A stretch of DNA of 64,000 bases, from positions 1-64,000 of the forward strand of contig JADKIA010000034.1 of the NCBI GenBank assembly GCA_016721465.1, in the 5' to 3' direction. Positions 62,693-64,000 of the stretch are shown one piece after another. Each line of letters begins with the position of its first letter. Positions within the stretch are counted from its first letter, which is position 1. This stretch comes from Ideonella sp. Its GTDB lineage: Bacteria > Pseudomonadota > Gammaproteobacteria > Burkholderiales > Burkholderiaceae_C. The position numbers were made by a program, and so were the translations under genes. Below the pieces are notes generated by a model that did not search any database, was not told where the DNA came from, and saw only the letters and a list, made by a program, of their open reading frames with translations.

Positions 62693-64000
62693 ATGCCACG
62701 ACGCGCGCCGGCGCCAGCATCCGCAAGACCTTGCTGCTGGCCTTCCTGCTGGTGGGCTTGACGCCGGCGGCATTGCTGGCGCTGCTGGGCTTCAACCGCG
62801 CCAGCCTGGCGGTGCAGGCCGAGATCGAGCAGGGTCTGGTGGCGCAGGCCGAGGCGGTGGCCTCGGACATCAACAACTGATGTACGAGCGCCTGCAGAAC
62901 GCCGCCACCCGGAGCCGCCTGGAAGTGATGCAGGACCTGCAGGTGAACGACGTGGACAAGCGCCTGTCCGGCTTTTGCAGCGCTTGCAGCGGGTTATGCC
63001 GGCCTGTACCGGCGCCTTCAGGCCACCAACCTGCAGGGCCGCGTGGTGGCGGGCAGTGATGCGGCGGCCCTTGGCAACGCCGTGACGGCCGCGCCGGTTT
63101 GGCAGGCCGTCGAACTGTCCGGTGACCGCTTGGTCCTGAAGAGCCGACCGACCTGGCGTCGGGTGGCGTGTCGGAAGTGACGATCCGCATCCCCGTGGCC
63201 TCGGCCTTCGGCGCCGGTGTGATGGGCGATCTTCGCCTGGGCTGGACTGGGCCAGATCGACCGCGTGCTCGACGAGGCCGCGGACAACGGTCGCATGCTG
63301 GCACTGCTGGACGGGCAGGCCGCCTGTGGCGGGCCTCGCAGCGTGTGCGCGCGGCCTTGCCCCGGCTGTCGCGCGAGATGGCCGCCTGGGTGCCGCCGGC
63401 GCCGGATGGCACCATCGCCGCTTCGCCGGCCGGTGCGGCCTCGGTGACGCCCACCGCGCCGGTGGCGGCAGGGCGCGGCCCGGGCCTGCCCACCGAGCCG
63501 ATGATCGTGGGCGTGGGCCAGGCGCGCGGTTTCAGCGGCTTTGCCGGCTTTGGCTGGCGCGTGCTGGTGCTGGTGCCGCGCAGCGAGGCACTGGCGCCGG
63601 TGCGCACCATGGCCTTCATCTTTGCGGCGCTGCTGGGCGGCGTCGCGTTGTTGACCATGCTGGCCGCGGGTTGGGTCAGCCAGGCCATCGCGCGACCCAT
63701 CACCGCCCTCACCGATTTCACGCGGCGCTATGTGCGACAAGCAGCTCAGCCCGCCGCCGGCGCCACAGGGCGGCGAGGTGGGCGAACTGCGCGACGCCTT
63801 CGTGCAGATGGTGGGCGACATCGACCAATCCAGCAGCGCCTGGCGCGGGCGTCCGCGCTGGCGGCGGTGGGCGAGATGTCGGCGGTGATCGCCCACGAGG
63901 TGCGCACGCCGCTGGGCATCCTGCGCCTGTCGGCGCAGATCCTGCGGCGCGAATCGGGCATCAGCGAGGAAGGGCGCGAGCTGGTGGGGTTCATCGAGAG
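62693..64000 (+). pseudogene. Sensor histidine kinase, frameshifted and cut by the window end
   Basis: A membrane kinase running off the window. The start is probably ATG 62693 (the readable frame opens with TTG 62680). The first helix is SIRKTLLLAFLLVGLTPAAL; an extracytoplasmic sensing region follows (LQATNLQGRVVAGSDAAALG, VTIRIPVASAFGAGVMG). The second helix is TMAFIFAALLGGVALLTMLA, leading into HAMP (QAIARPITALTDFTRR) and the HisKA site ALAAVGEMSAVIAHEVRTPL with its phospho-His, then GILRLSAQILRRESG. The ATPase domain is beyond the end. Several indels break the frame (near 62870, 63150, 63350, 63730 and 63830). It is divergent from the binding-protein and barrel genes, so it may sense through them. 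Confidence 0.78.

Overview
The window is high-GC DNA from a betaproteobacterium of the order Burkholderiales, most likely the Comamonadaceae/Sphaerotilaceae (Rubrivivax-Leptothrix) group. This rests on the rsmB-DUF4390-ntrY-ntrX order, Bug-type (TctC) binding proteins, a G/C-rich interspersed repeat I associate with Comamonadaceae, PEP-CTERM proteins and GC-rich codon use. It is chromosomal housekeeping and accessory sequence; I see no phage, IS element, rRNA or CRISPR array.

Layout. 0-9 kb: truncated cas4 remnant, aldo/keto reductase, MalT/SARP-like ATPase regulator, Bug-type binding protein, methyltransferase, two exported proteins (one PEP-CTERM) and an EEP-family hydrolase. 9-14.4 kb: minus-strand, overlapping four-gene operon for 2-oxoacid:ferredoxin oxidoreductases (KorC, KorB, KorA and an IorA-IorB-ferredoxin fusion). 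14.5-16.4 kb: MurU-like nucleotidyltransferase, hemerythrin, AdoMet decarboxylase. 16.5-19.6 kb: transketolase and GAPDH. 19.7-30 kb: subtilisin-like protease, SPOR protein, BirA, SET-domain protein, topoisomerase III, DUF167, AEC transporter, two envelope proteins. 30-39 kb: proA, queC, LemA-like, BLUF, folE, rsmB, DUF4390, NtrY/NtrX-like pair, tRNA-Phe. 39-46.8 kb: PEP-CTERM protein, Rieske oxygenase alpha/beta, lipase-like hydrolase, MFS transporter, acyltransferase. 46.9-54.7 kb: TonB receptor with two LacI-type operators, DHA2 transporter, a G/C-homopolymer stretch, Amacr-like CoA enzyme and a NUDIX-metallo-beta-lactamase fusion. 54.7-62.6 kb: a minus-strand envelope cluster (OM beta-barrel, periplasmic binding-like protein, DUF4266 lipoprotein, DUF3570 barrel, ApbE flavin transferase, Ig-like/DUF4214 protein, TlpA, DsbD). 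62.7-64 kb: divergent sensor histidine kinase, cut by the window end.

The most interesting candidate system is that last cluster. A flavin transferase, a TlpA/DsbD thiol relay and two uncharacterised surface families (one a lipoprotein ending in a Gly-rich CxC tail) are encoded together, which suggests an uncharacterised extracytoplasmic redox or maturation pathway.

Sequence quality. Several genes are split by small indels. At least seven of the breaks are repaired by restoring one CG/GC dinucleotide in a CGCG-like context, which points to a systematic sequencing error (or less likely a mutational bias). The density rises sharply after a 77-base G run at 51541-51617. I therefore list these genes as broken but treat most as probably intact in the organism.
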